Source of the DNA: Bacteroidales bacterium
Lineage (GTDB): Bacteria > Bacteroidota > Bacteroidia > Bacteroidales > F082
Assembly (NCBI GenBank): GCA_024689285.1
Contig: JAILDR010000238.1
Location: forward strand, 1-18,576
Length of the DNA stretch: 18,576 nt
Direction: 5' to 3'
Position numbers and translations under genes: made by a program. Below are positions 1 through 7,660 of this stretch, one piece after another (within the stretch, counting starts at the first letter, position 1; every line of letters begins with the position of its first letter). The notes under the pieces were generated by a model. It made no database searches and was not told where the DNA came from. It was given only the letters and a program-made list of their open reading frames with translations.

Positions 1-5
1 ACGAA

Positions 6-42
6 CAAGGCGGCTCTCGGAAAAACTCCGGGGGCCGCCTTG
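6..42 (-). terminator. Hairpin terminator after the thioesterase gene
   Basis: A stem of 15 bp (6-20 with 28-42, two of the pairs G-U) encloses a 7-nt loop. It lies 14 nt past the stop codon of the minus-strand thioesterase gene. On that strand the stem is followed by TTCGT, where the window ends, so the full T tract cannot be seen. On the plus strand no T run follows, so it is read as a minus-strand terminator. It could also serve a convergent gene outside the window. Confidence 0.55.
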
Positions 43-56
43 GGTATAAGCCCTAC

Positions 57-518
57 TTATTTCGCCGCTGCGTTCATCGCGAGGGCTCTGCGTTTCGAGT
101 CCTCCATCACCTCGATGGCCTGCTGCTGCAGGAAGCGTTCCTCGTCGGTTTCGGGCGCAAGGGTGATGCCGTGCGGCTTGCTGCGGTGGTTCTCGTCGAG
201 ATAGGAGAAGGTGGCGAAGCCGTCGGCGGCTACTTTTTCTGGCTCGCGGCTGCGGTACATCTTGGTGTAGACGGTCAGGGTGCTGCGCCCCACATGGACG
301 ACCTTGCTCTCGAAGGTGACGATATCGCCCGCGAAAATCGGGAATTTGAAGTCGATGCCGTGAAGCACCAACAGGACGGTGTCTTTGGTGTCGACGTATT
401 GCGCCACAGCGAAATAAGAGCTCTCGAGGAAATACTCCGAGCAACGACCCGCAAAGAAGGTCTGATGGTGGTTAAGGTCGGCAAGCTTGATTAAGCGTTG
501 AGAATAAGTTGATTTCAT
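57..518 (-). CDS. Hotdog-fold acyl-CoA thioesterase family protein
   Basis: This encodes a 153-residue protein of the size and pattern of a single hotdog-fold acyl-CoA thioesterase (4HBT/YciA-like), which hydrolyses acyl-CoA to free acid and CoA in the cytoplasm. The N-terminal stretch LNHHQTFFAGR resembles the family's 'NHHGTLFGG' helix start, and HGIDFKFPIFAGDIVTFES fits the central strand with the usual 'GD.V...' turn. The acyl substrate cannot be inferred. I chose ATG at 518 rather than the upstream TTG at 533, because the extra residues would be coded by a repeated AT-rich motif (GATTTCATATTT, 511-522 and 540-551). It lies 73 bp downstream of the MBL hydrolase on the same strand and probably shares its transcript. 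A hairpin terminator follows. Confidence 0.8.
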   Translation of the reverse strand: MKSTYSQRLIKLADLNHHQTFFAGRCSEYFLESSYFAVAQYVDTKDTVLLVLHGIDFKFPIFAGDIVTFESKVVHVGRSTLTVYTKMYRSREPEKVAADGFATFSYLDENHRSKPHGITLAPETDEERFLQQQAIEVMEDSKRRALAMNAAAK

Positions 519-551
519 ATTTCGATATTTCAAATTTCAGATTTCATATTT
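511..551. repeat. 12-bp direct repeat around the thioesterase start
   Basis: GATTTCATATTT occurs exactly at 511-522 and 540-551, with similar ATTTCA/ATATTTC blocks between. The start codon of the thioesterase (complement of 516-518) lies in the first copy; the second copy carries an equivalent ATG. Confidence 0.7.
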
Positions 552-561
552 ATCATTCCTA

Positions 562-592
562 ATTCCGCATTCCGCATTCCGCATTCCGCATT
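562..592. repeat. 7-bp tandem repeat (ATTCCGC)n
   Basis: Four exact head-to-tail copies of ATTCCGC (562-568, 569-575, 576-582, 583-589) plus a partial fifth fill the space just after the MBL hydrolase gene. The array touches that gene's stop codon (complement of 592-594). It is a short simple-sequence repeat, with no hairpin potential of its own. Confidence 0.9.
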
Positions 593-1374
593 CATACCTC
601 AATCTTCAGTCCGTCGTAGGCCAGCATCATGCCTTCGGGCAGCTGGCGGTTGGTTTCGGCAGCGAGGCCGATATGATGGCTGCAATGGGTGAACCAAGTC
701 TTTTTCGCCCCTATCCGCACAGCCGCTTCGATTGACTCTTGCAGCGAGAGGTGCGAGTAGTGCTTTTTGTTGCCCAAGGCCTCAATAATCAGATAGTCGA
801 CACCCTGCAGGCGACCGATGATTTCGTCGGAGATTTCGCTCAAGTCGGTGACGTAGGCGAACTTACCTATCCGGAAGGCATAACAGGTCAAAGTATAGTG
901 TTTCAGCTTAATGGGAACGATATGCAGGTCGCCCAAGTCGAAAGGCGTTTCGTCGAGACGGTGGATGTCGTAGGTCGGAGCGCCGGGATAGGGATGTTCC
1001 TCAAAAGCGTAAGAATACTCACGCCTGATTTCAGGCAGAGCGCTGTCGGCCACATACAAAGACATGGGCTTTTTGTTCATGAAAATGTAAGGGCGCAGGT
1101 CGTCGAGGCCACCGATATGGTCCTTGTGTTCGTGCGTTATCAGCACCGCGTCAAGCCGCGTAATGTTTTCGCGCAGCATCTGCTGCCGAAAGTCGGGGCC
1201 GGCATCCACAGCCACCGTCACCTGCGGCGTCTGTATTAATATAGAGGTGCGAAGCCGATGGTCGCGCGGGTCGTTGCTGCGACACACGGGACAATCGCAG
1301 CCGATAACAGGCACCCCTTGCGAGGTACCGCTGCCCAATACAGTGATAATCATATTCTTCTCGTTGTCTGACAT
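592..1374 (-). CDS. MBL-fold metallo-hydrolase, PhnP-like
   Basis: This encodes a 260-residue cytoplasmic metallo-beta-lactamase-fold hydrolase. It opens with LGSGTSQGVPVIGC and has the binuclear metal motif H81-E-H83-K-D85-H86, with later family His/Asp residues in YVTDLSE and FTHCSHH. The cysteines C26, C28 and C31 with H39 match the structural zinc site known from PhnP, the phosphodiesterase of the phosphonate pathway. No phn genes are nearby, so the substrate (a cyclic phosphate or other phosphodiester) is unknown. The start could also be the ATG at codon 8 (1353), which begins the conserved MIITVLGSG. A TAnnTTTG element upstream fits either. It is divergent from the DUF6913-like gene and leads a two-gene unit with the thioesterase. 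Confidence 0.85.
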   Translation of the reverse strand: MSDNEKNMIITVLGSGTSQGVPVIGCDCPVCRSNDPRDHRLRTSILIQTPQVTVAVDAGPDFRQQMLRENITRLDAVLITHEHKDHIGGLDDLRPYIFMNKKPMSLYVADSALPEIRREYSYAFEEHPYPGAPTYDIHRLDETPFDLGDLHIVPIKLKHYTLTCYAFRIGKFAYVTDLSEISDEIIGRLQGVDYLIIEALGNKKHYSHLSLQESIEAAVRIGAKKTWFTHCSHHIGLAAETNRQLPEGMMLAYDGLKIEV

Positions 1375-1401
1375 GAGATTTCAGGTCGAAAAATCAGTGT
1401 G

Positions 1402-1409
1402 CAAAATTA
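1402..1409 (-). promoter_or_regulatory. -7 element (TAATTTTG) for the MBL hydrolase
   Basis: On the minus strand TAATTTTG matches the Bacteroidota -7 consensus TAnnTTTG and ends 27 nt before the ATG at 1374. That would give a leader of about 20 nt. No good TTTG -33 box is visible at the expected spacing. Confidence 0.5.
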
Positions 1410-1451
1410 GCGTTTTTAAGCAAAATATCACGCTGTTTCACGGAATTTCCC

Positions 1452-1459
1452 TACATTTG
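1452..1459 (+). promoter_or_regulatory. -7 element (TACATTTG) for the DUF6913-like gene and dapA
   Basis: TACATTTG matches TAnnTTTG and ends only 4 nt before the ATG at 1464. Transcription would start at or next to that ATG, making the message leaderless. Otherwise, translation begins at a later codon such as the ATG at 1533. Confidence 0.5.
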
Positions 1460-1463
1460 CGGC

Positions 1464-2021
1464 ATGAATTTCATCAACAGAATCAGAAACAGAGCCTTAC
1501 GCAAGGCACTTGACCGTTTTTCGGAAGAGAAGATGGCGGTCAAACTGCCTAATGCTCAAAAGGTTAACTCTATACTCATCATCCTCGACGAGGGCGACAA
1601 AGGCATCGTCAAGAATATTGAAAGCAGCACAAAGGCCTTGTTTGGCACGAGTCGCTGCGGCTTCATTATTCTATGCAACCAGATGTCGGACACCATCCTG
1701 CAAAGCGACCTCTACACCGAAATCACCCCAAAGGACTTTGGTTTTATGAGCGTCCTTAAGCAGGAAAAGCACGAATACATCAAGAAATGGCCTTTCAGCA
1801 ACATGATTATCAACATGGCTGCGAAAGACACCGACATCAGCGACTACATCTGCACCCTGCCGAAATCCGATTTCCGCATCAGCTTCCAGCAGAGCGAATA
1901 CATCAAAATCTACGACCTTGTCATCGAGAACCCACGGGGCACCGATCCTGTTTCGAACATCCACGTCCTGCACAACTATCTGAAAGTATTGGCCGGACCG
2001 CAACAACAAAACCCTTATTAA
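1464..2021 (+). CDS. Conserved Bacteroidota protein, DUF6913-like, paired with dapA
   Basis: This encodes a 185-residue soluble protein without signal peptide or membrane segment. The pattern (basic helical N terminus, then a strand-rich 'NSILIILDEGD' core, and a later 'LPKSDFRISF...IYDLVIENP' block) resembles the DUF6913 proteins of Bacteroidota. That assignment is from memory of the family and no function is known. Its stop and the dapA ATG are one base apart, so the two are cotranscribed and probably coupled. The start is uncertain: the -7 element sits 4 nt upstream of this ATG, and codon 24 (ATG at 1533) is the alternative. A link to lysine or cell-wall precursor supply is suggested only by position. 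Confidence 0.75.
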   Translation: MNFINRIRNRALRKALDRFSEEKMAVKLPNAQKVNSILIILDEGDKGIVKNIESSTKALFGTSRCGFIILCNQMSDTILQSDLYTEITPKDFGFMSVLKQEKHEYIKKWPFSNMIINMAAKDTDISDYICTLPKSDFRISFQQSEYIKIYDLVIENPRGTDPVSNIHVLHNYLKVLAGPQQQNPY

Positions 2022-2022
2022 G

Positions 2023-2949
2023 ATGAAAAACAATCCCTTCAAAGGCACGGGCATTGCTTTGGTCACCCCTTTCAAGCAAGACCGTAGCATAGATATTGAG
2101 GCTTTAATCCGTATTGTCAACCACGTCATCAACAATGGTGCGGATTTTTTGGTCGTACTCGGCACCACTTCCGAAGCCCCTACCCTGACTCCAGAAGAGA
2201 AGGCTTTGGTAATCAGCACGGTGCTTCGCACCAATGCCAGCCGCGTGCCCGTCATGCTTGGCATGGGCGGCAACAACTCGCAAGCCGTCGTCGATGCCGT
2301 CAAAGCTCAGGATTTTACCGGCATACAGGGCATTCTGAGCGTCGTGCCTTATTACAACAAGCCCAACCAGCGCGGCATGAAGGCTCATTTTGAAGCCATT
2401 GCCGACGCAAGCCCCGTTCCCGTGGTGGTCTACAACGTCCCCGGGCGCGTGGGCGTCAACCTGCAAGCCCCCACCTGCGTGGAGTTGGCCGGTCATCCCA
2501 ACATCATCGCCGTCAAGGAAGCCTCGGGCAACCTGCAGCAAATCATGGAGATATTGCGCGACAAGCCTGCCGACTTCGACCTGCTCTCGGGCGACGACGG
2601 CATCACCCAGCCGCTGATGGCCTTAGGTGCCTCAGGTGTGATTTCGGTGGCAGCCAACGCCTACACCCAGCCTTTCAGCCGCATGATGCGCGCCATGAAG
2701 GGAGGCCACACCGACGAAGCCCTCAGGCTGCATTACGCCTTGCTGCGCATGAACCAGCTCATCTTCGCCGACGGCAACCCCGCCGGCATCAAATGCCTGA
2801 TGAGCCTGATGGGATTGTGCCAGAACGTGCTTCGGCTGCCTCTGGTACCCGTAAATGAAAAAGTGGAAGCGGAGATTGCTGATGAATGGAAACGGCTGTC
2901 TGGATTGCTTCGTTCCTCGCAAATCGCCAGATTCGACGATACGAAGTGA
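2023..2949 (+). CDS. dapA: 4-hydroxy-tetrahydrodipicolinate synthase
   Basis: DapA condenses pyruvate with aspartate semialdehyde to form 4-hydroxy-tetrahydrodipicolinate, the first committed step to diaminopimelate and lysine. The 308-residue product is close to the family's usual length of about 295. It is a TIM-barrel class I aldolase with the GTTSEAPTL segment (T48, T49), the proton-relay tyrosine Y137 in VVYNVPGR, and the Schiff-base lysine K165 in IIAVKEASG. These features separate it from related N-acetylneuraminate lyases well enough for a confident call. It is the second gene of a two-gene unit. The next gene starts 52 bp downstream, with no terminator hairpin seen between. Confidence 0.96.
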   Translation: MKNNPFKGTGIALVTPFKQDRSIDIEALIRIVNHVINNGADFLVVLGTTSEAPTLTPEEKALVISTVLRTNASRVPVMLGMGGNNSQAVVDAVKAQDFTGIQGILSVVPYYNKPNQRGMKAHFEAIADASPVPVVVYNVPGRVGVNLQAPTCVELAGHPNIIAVKEASGNLQQIMEILRDKPADFDLLSGDDGITQPLMALGASGVISVAANAYTQPFSRMMRAMKGGHTDEALRLHYALLRMNQLIFADGNPAGIKCLMSLMGLCQNVLRLPLVPVNEKVEAEIADEWKRLSGLLRSSQIARFDDTK

Positions 2950-3001
2950 GTCAATGACGCAAAGCGACAGAATAATTGAGAATAATAAACATACATAACA
3001 A

Positions 3002-5554
3002 ATGAAGAACCTACGACATCTCATCATTATGCTGGCTGTCATCGTTTGTGGCAACCTTTATGCCCAAAAGAGTCAGCAGGAACTGAACCAGCTCATGCAG
3101 CAGCGCAATGAGTATTATTTCACCTTTATGCTGAACGGCAACGACGACCTGAACGCCATTGCCCGCACCATCTCTGTGGACCGCGTCGACGGCAAAACGG
3201 TGACCGCCTATGCCAACAACAACGATTTCGTGAATTTCCAGAAACTCGGCTATGAAGTCACGCTTCAAACGCCCCCTTCGCTGATGGAGCAAGTCGCCAT
3301 GTGGGACGGCAGCAACCGCGCCGCATACGACTGGGACAGCTACCCGACCTACACAGCCTACGAGGACATGATGTTCCAATTCGCCACCGACCATCCCGAC
3401 AGGTGCGAAATCATCACGCTCGGCACCCTGCCCAGTGGCCGCAAGATTATGGTGGCCCACCTCAACAACGGTTCCGGTGCCGGCAAGCCAAAATTCCTCT
3501 ACTCCAGCACCATCCACGGTGACGAGACCACAGGCTGGATCATGATGCTCCGCCTTATCGACTACCTCCTTGAGAACCCCGACGAACCCGAGGTGCAGAC
3601 GGTTATGGATAACATCGACCTTTATATCGCCCCCAACACCAACCCCGACGGCACCTATCACGGCGGCAACAACAGCGTGAACGGTGCCACACGTTCAAAC
3701 GCCAACGGCATAGACATGAACCGCAATTACGCCGACCCACACGGCAGTGCCCACCCCGATGGCAACGATTACCAAACCGAAACCCAATGGTTCATGCAAT
3801 TTGCCGACGAGCTCCCCTTCGTGATGGGAGCCAACTACCACGGCGGGGCTGAGGTGATGAACTACCCTTGGGACAACACCTACACCTTCCATGCCGACGA
3901 CGCCTGGTATCAGATGATTAGCCACGAATACGCCGACCTCACCCATCAAGAAAGCCCAAACTACATGACCGAATACAACAACGGCATCACCAACGGCGCC
4001 CAATGGTATATGATTGGTGGCGGCAGACAAGACTATATGAACGGCTACGCCCAATGCCGCGAGCTGACCATCGAATGCTCCGACACCAAATTGCCCAACG
4101 GCAACCAGCTGCCCAATTTCTGGAACTACAACAAGAACTCCATCTTCGCCTTCATGAACCAATGCATCTACGGCATCCACGGCGTAGTGACCGACTCCAT
4201 CACGGGCGAGCCGCTTGAGGCCACCATCACCATCAGCGGTCACGACGACGAATATTCCATCGTGGAGAGCCATCTGCCTTCCGGCGACTTCCACCGTCCC
4301 ATCAAGGGCGGCAACTGGTATGTCATCATCAGCAAGGATGGCTACTGCCCCAAAATCGTCGACGTCAACGTGGCCGACTACGAAACCGTCAACCTCAACG
4401 TGCAACTCGTACCCGGCAGCTGCATGGTGGCCGATTTCTACGCTTCAGAGACACAGGTCTCACTCGGACAAAGCATCAGTTTCTCCGACAATTCGTTTGG
4501 CGAAATCGTTTCATGGAACTGGGAGTTTGAAGGCGGCACCCCGTCCACCTCAACCCAGCAAAACCCGCAGAACATCACCTATAATGAAACCGGCGACTAC
4601 AGCGTCAGCCTCACCATCACCGACGGCGACGGCAACAGCGAGACCTTGACCCGCAACAATTACATCCACGTCAGAGAGTCATACAACATGCAGGACGGCA
4701 CCATAACCACCTGCAACGCCATGTTCTACGACAACGGTGGCCCGAACAACAACTACAACAACAACCGGAACTACACCTTGACCTTCTTGCCCGCAACATC
4801 AGGAAGCATGCTGGAAGCCGTTTTCGAGGAGTTCACGTTGGAATACAACTACGACCTCCTTTACATCTACGACGGCACCTCCACCAACGCCCCTCAAATC
4901 GGGCAATATTCGGGCAATAACACCCCCGGCACAGTAACCGCCACCAACAGCGAAGGTGCTTTGACCTTCCGTTTCACCTCCGACAACTACACCACCGACC
5001 TCGGTTGGAGAGCTGCCATTCACTGCGTCGGAAGCTACAACCCGATTACATTGGAAGTCAGTGCCGAGCCGATGGTTATTGTTTTAGGCGAGTCAAGCCA
5101 GCTCTCAGTAATCGCCACAGGCGGTTCAGGAAGCTATACCTATCTATGGGAGCCTGCCAATCCCGAAAACGAAGGCACCCTCAGCAACCCCGCTATTGCC
5201 AACCCCATCGTCACACCTGTGCTTGCCCCCGAATCCATCTATAAGATCACAGTTACCGACACCGAAGGCAACATGGCCTCTGACGACATCACCATCGAGG
5301 TCAAGCCCATGTCGGTGGCTGAAGACGGCGGACAAACCTTCATCTACCCCAATCCCAGCAGCGGCAACTTCACCATCCGCGCCAACGGCGAGGTCAGCTA
5401 TCAGCTCTACAACAGCCTCGGGCAATTAGTGCAGTCAGGCAACTTCACCGATGAGACCCAAATCCAAGCCGATGGTTTGAGCAAAGGAATCTATCTCCTG
5501 CACCTCAGCAACCAGGCCGGAAGCAAGATGGAAAAACTCATCATCGAAAAATAA
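3002..5554 (+). CDS. Secreted M14 zinc carboxypeptidase with PKD, CUB-like and T9SS sorting domains
   Basis: This encodes an 850-residue exported metallopeptidase predicted to remove C-terminal residues from peptides outside the cell. It has a signal peptide (1-21, ending LYA|Q) and an N-terminal region to about 110. The M14 catalytic domain (about 115-390) has zinc ligands H172 and E175 (HGDE) and H280 (NYHGG), R241 in DMNRNY, and catalytic E358 in LTIECSD. A carboxypeptidase-regulatory-like fold follows (about 391-473), then PKD (475-560, with WNWEFEGG), CUB-like (564-675), a second PKD/Ig-like domain (680-767), and a C-terminal type A T9SS sorting domain (about 776-850, YPNPSSGNF ... KGIYLLHL ... 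KLIIEK). All catalytic residues are present. The sorting domain predicts export by T9SS and attachment or release at the surface. Specificity (basic or hydrophobic C termini) cannot be read from the sequence. Confidence 0.92.
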   Translation: MKNLRHLIIMLAVIVCGNLYAQKSQQELNQLMQQRNEYYFTFMLNGNDDLNAIARTISVDRVDGKTVTAYANNNDFVNFQKLGYEVTLQTPPSLMEQVAMWDGSNRAAYDWDSYPTYTAYEDMMFQFATDHPDRCEIITLGTLPSGRKIMVAHLNNGSGAGKPKFLYSSTIHGDETTGWIMMLRLIDYLLENPDEPEVQTVMDNIDLYIAPNTNPDGTYHGGNNSVNGATRSNANGIDMNRNYADPHGSAHPDGNDYQTETQWFMQFADELPFVMGANYHGGAEVMNYPWDNTYTFHADDAWYQMISHEYADLTHQESPNYMTEYNNGITNGAQWYMIGGGRQDYMNGYAQCRELTIECSDTKLPNGNQLPNFWNYNKNSIFAFMNQCIYGIHGVVTDSITGEPLEATITISGHDDEYSIVESHLPSGDFHRPIKGGNWYVIISKDGYCPKIVDVNVADYETVNLNVQLVPGSCMVADFYASETQVSLGQSISFSDNSFGEIVSWNWEFEGGTPSTSTQQNPQNITYNETGDYSVSLTITDGDGNSETLTRNNYIHVRESYNMQDGTITTCNAMFYDNGGPNNNYNNNRNYTLTFLPATSGSMLEAVFEEFTLEYNYDLLYIYDGTSTNAPQIGQYSGNNTPGTVTATNSEGALTFRFTSDNYTTDLGWRAAIHCVGSYNPITLEVSAEPMVIVLGESSQLSVIATGGSGSYTYLWEPANPENEGTLSNPAIANPIVTPVLAPESIYKITVTDTEGNMASDDITIEVKPMSVAEDGGQTFIYPNPSSGNFTIRANGEVSYQLYNSLGQLVQSGNFTDETQIQADGLSKGIYLLHLSNQAGSKMEKLIIEK

Positions 5555-5588
5555 AAAGAAAAACAAGACGTTATTAGGCAAAAATGAG

Positions 5589-5596
5589 TAATTTTG
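5589..5596 (+). promoter_or_regulatory. -7 element (TAATTTTG) for the bamD operon
   Basis: TAATTTTG fits the Bacteroidota TAnnTTTG consensus and ends 7 nt before the bamD ATG at 5604, in the 49-bp gap after the carboxypeptidase gene. Transcription would start within a few bases of the ATG. Confidence 0.55.
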
Positions 5597-5603
5597 CAGC
5601 CCG

Positions 5604-6401
5604 ATGAGAAAATACACCTTGATATTGGCTATGTTCGGCCTCGTCGCCATGAGCGCCTGCAACGACTTCAACCGTTTGATTAAAAGCACCGACAACGAGA
5701 TGAAGTACGAAGTGGCCGTTGACTACTACGACCGCGGCGACTTCAACCACGCCTTGCAACTTTTCGACCTGTTGCAGTCAGCTTACCGCAACACGCCCCG
5801 GGGCGAAGACATCACCTTCAAAACGGCAGAGTGCTATTTTAAGCAAAAGGACTACGAAATTGCCTCCTATTACTATAACAAGTTCCATACAACCTACGGC
5901 TTCTCGAGAAAAGCCGAGCAGGCTGCTTTCATGAACGCCTATTGCAGCTATCTGCTCTCGCCCGAATCGGGCCTCGACCAAACCAACACGCATACGGCCA
6001 TCAAACTGCTGAAAGGCTTCATTGAGCGTTATCCCAGCAGCGACAGCATCCCCTGCGCCAACCGTCTCATCGAGAATCTGGAGGACAAGCTTGAAACAAA
6101 AGACTACAACATCTGCCGCCTGTTCTATCGCATGGAGAATTACAGTGCTGCCATCACCTCGTTTGAGAACATGTTGAAGAACCATCCCAACACCAAGCAC
6201 CGCGAGGAGATTCTCTACGACATGGCCACCACCTATTTCGAATATGCCGAAAACAGCATCCCCGAGAAACAGAGAGAGCGTTACGAGTCGTGCGTAGAGC
6301 AATGCAACACGCTGACCTATCTCTATCCCAACAGTCCCTACGTCGCCGCCGCACAAGACGTCGCCGCCAAAGCAAGAAAGAAATTAGAAAACATCAAATA
6401 A
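5604..6401 (+). CDS. bamD: Outer membrane assembly lipoprotein BamD
   Basis: BamD is the essential lipoprotein partner of BamA in inserting beta-barrel proteins into the outer membrane. The 265-residue product begins with a lipoprotein signal peptide and lipobox MSAC (lipidated C19). It then has five TPR-like helical pairs, seen in repeats such as YDRGDFNHALQLFDLL, KQKDYEIASYYYNKF and YRMENYSAAITSFENML, ending with YPNSPYVAAAQD. Length and order match the YfiO/BamD family. It is the first gene of the bamD-rpoZ-DUF4835-recN unit, and its stop is one base before the rpoZ start. The -7 element lies close to its ATG. Confidence 0.93.
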   Translation: MRKYTLILAMFGLVAMSACNDFNRLIKSTDNEMKYEVAVDYYDRGDFNHALQLFDLLQSAYRNTPRGEDITFKTAECYFKQKDYEIASYYYNKFHTTYGFSRKAEQAAFMNAYCSYLLSPESGLDQTNTHTAIKLLKGFIERYPSSDSIPCANRLIENLEDKLETKDYNICRLFYRMENYSAAITSFENMLKNHPNTKHREEILYDMATTYFEYAENSIPEKQRERYESCVEQCNTLTYLYPNSPYVAAAQDVAAKARKKLENIK

Positions 6402-6402
6402 A

Positions 6403-6741
6403 ATGGATTTCAAGAAAATTAAGACCGAAACGACGGTGGTCACCCGTCAGAAAGACCAGTTCTACAAAGGCACCGGCAACATTTACGAGACCGTCGCCAT
6501 CCTCTCCATCAGGGCCAATCAGATTGCCAAGGAAATTAAGGAAGAACTCAACGAAAAGATTGAATCGTTTGCCTCCGCCACCAACGACAGCCTTGAGGAA
6601 GTGTTCGAAAACCGCGAGCAAATCGAAATCGCCAAGTTCTACGAGCGCCTGCCCAAACCCACTTTGATTGCCATCCATGAGTTCCTGCACGACGAGATTT
6701 ATTTCCGCAATCCTGCCAAAAATAGCGAAAACGATTTTTAA
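6403..6741 (+). CDS. rpoZ: RNA polymerase omega subunit, Bacteroidota type
   Basis: This 112-residue protein is the Bacteroidota form of the RNA polymerase omega/Rpb6-like subunit, which helps the beta' subunit fold and join the enzyme. The diagnostic block NIYETVAILSIRANQIAKEI (residues about 26-45) is the conserved omega helix, and EVFENREQIEIAKFYERLPK is typical of the Bacteroidota members. It starts one base after the bamD stop and is followed 5 nt later by the DUF4835 gene, so it is an internal operon gene without its own promoter. Position next to bamD is the usual arrangement in this phylum. Confidence 0.9.
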   Translation: MDFKKIKTETTVVTRQKDQFYKGTGNIYETVAILSIRANQIAKEIKEELNEKIESFASATNDSLEEVFENREQIEIAKFYERLPKPTLIAIHEFLHDEIYFRNPAKNSENDF

Positions 6742-6746
6742 TCTGC

Positions 6747-7652
6747 ATGAAGAAAGCCCTGTTCATACTCGTCCTTTTGTTCAGCCTCAGCACCTTAGCG
6801 AAAGCTCAGGAGCTGCAATGCGAAGTGCGCGTCAACTCAACCCAGGTGGCGGGTACCGACAAAACCGTTTACCAAAGCCTGCAAACCGCTCTGTACGAGT
6901 TTATCAACAACACGAAGTTCACTGAGATTAACTTCCGCCAGAGCGAGAAAATCGAGTGCAGCATCCTTATAGATGTCAAGTCGCGCGAAAACGACCTCTT
7001 CACTGCTGACATCAACATTGCGCTGAGAAGACCCGTCTATAAGACCAATTACAACTCGCCGCTGTTCAACTATGTCGACCGCAAATTCTCCTTCGAGTAT
7101 ATGGACGGGCAGACCCTCGAATTCAACCCCAACACTTTCGTCTCGCAGCTTACCAGCACCATAGGGTATTACATCTATCTCATGCTCGGCCTCGATTTCG
7201 ACTCGTTCTCCCTCTTTGGAGGAACGCCTTTCTTCGCCATCTGCGATCAAATTGCACGCGGCGTACCGCAAAACGGTGGCGACGACGGTTGGAGCACAAC
7301 GGGACGTCAGAACCGTTACGCCCTCATCAGCGACATCAACAACCAGACCTACGAGCCGCTGCGGCAGTTCATTTACAGCTACCACCGCCAAGGTTTGGAC
7401 GTGATGGCAGAGCACACCGACGAAGCCCGCGAAGCCATCCTCAACGCCCTTTCCAACCTGAGAAGCGTGTATGAGCGCAACTCCATGTGCTATTTCCTGC
7501 AACTCATCATCGAAAGCAAACGCGACGAAATCATCCAAATCTTCTCAGAAGGCAACATGAAAGTTCGAACAGAAGCCTCCAATATCATGAAGGCCATCGA
7601 CCCGTCGCAGTCGTCGCGCTATGATGCTATGCTCCAGAACAAGGGCAACTAA
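6747..7652 (+). CDS. Exported DUF4835 family protein
   Basis: This encodes a 301-residue protein with a Sec signal peptide (1-20, TLAKA|Q). The mature part starts with QELQCEVRVNSTQV and continues with regions typical of DUF4835 (YQSLQTALYEFINNTKFTE; FNPNTFVSQLTSTIGYYIY; PLRQFIYSYHRQGLD). The family is restricted to Bacteroidota, is almost always found just upstream of recN, and has no established biochemical role; a periplasmic or envelope location follows from the signal peptide. No lipobox, sorting domain or internal membrane helix is seen. It lies 5 nt after rpoZ and 8 nt before recN. Confidence 0.88.
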   Translation: MKKALFILVLLFSLSTLAKAQELQCEVRVNSTQVAGTDKTVYQSLQTALYEFINNTKFTEINFRQSEKIECSILIDVKSRENDLFTADINIALRRPVYKTNYNSPLFNYVDRKFSFEYMDGQTLEFNPNTFVSQLTSTIGYYIYLMLGLDFDSFSLFGGTPFFAICDQIARGVPQNGGDDGWSTTGRQNRYALISDINNQTYEPLRQFIYSYHRQGLDVMAEHTDEAREAILNALSNLRSVYERNSMCYFLQLIIESKRDEIIQIFSEGNMKVRTEASNIMKAIDPSQSSRYDAMLQNKGN

Positions 7653-7660
7653 TCACCATC

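Noticed and set aside
562..592. CRISPR array
   Set aside because: Units are 7 bp with no spacers, so it is a simple tandem repeat. No cas genes are seen in the window.
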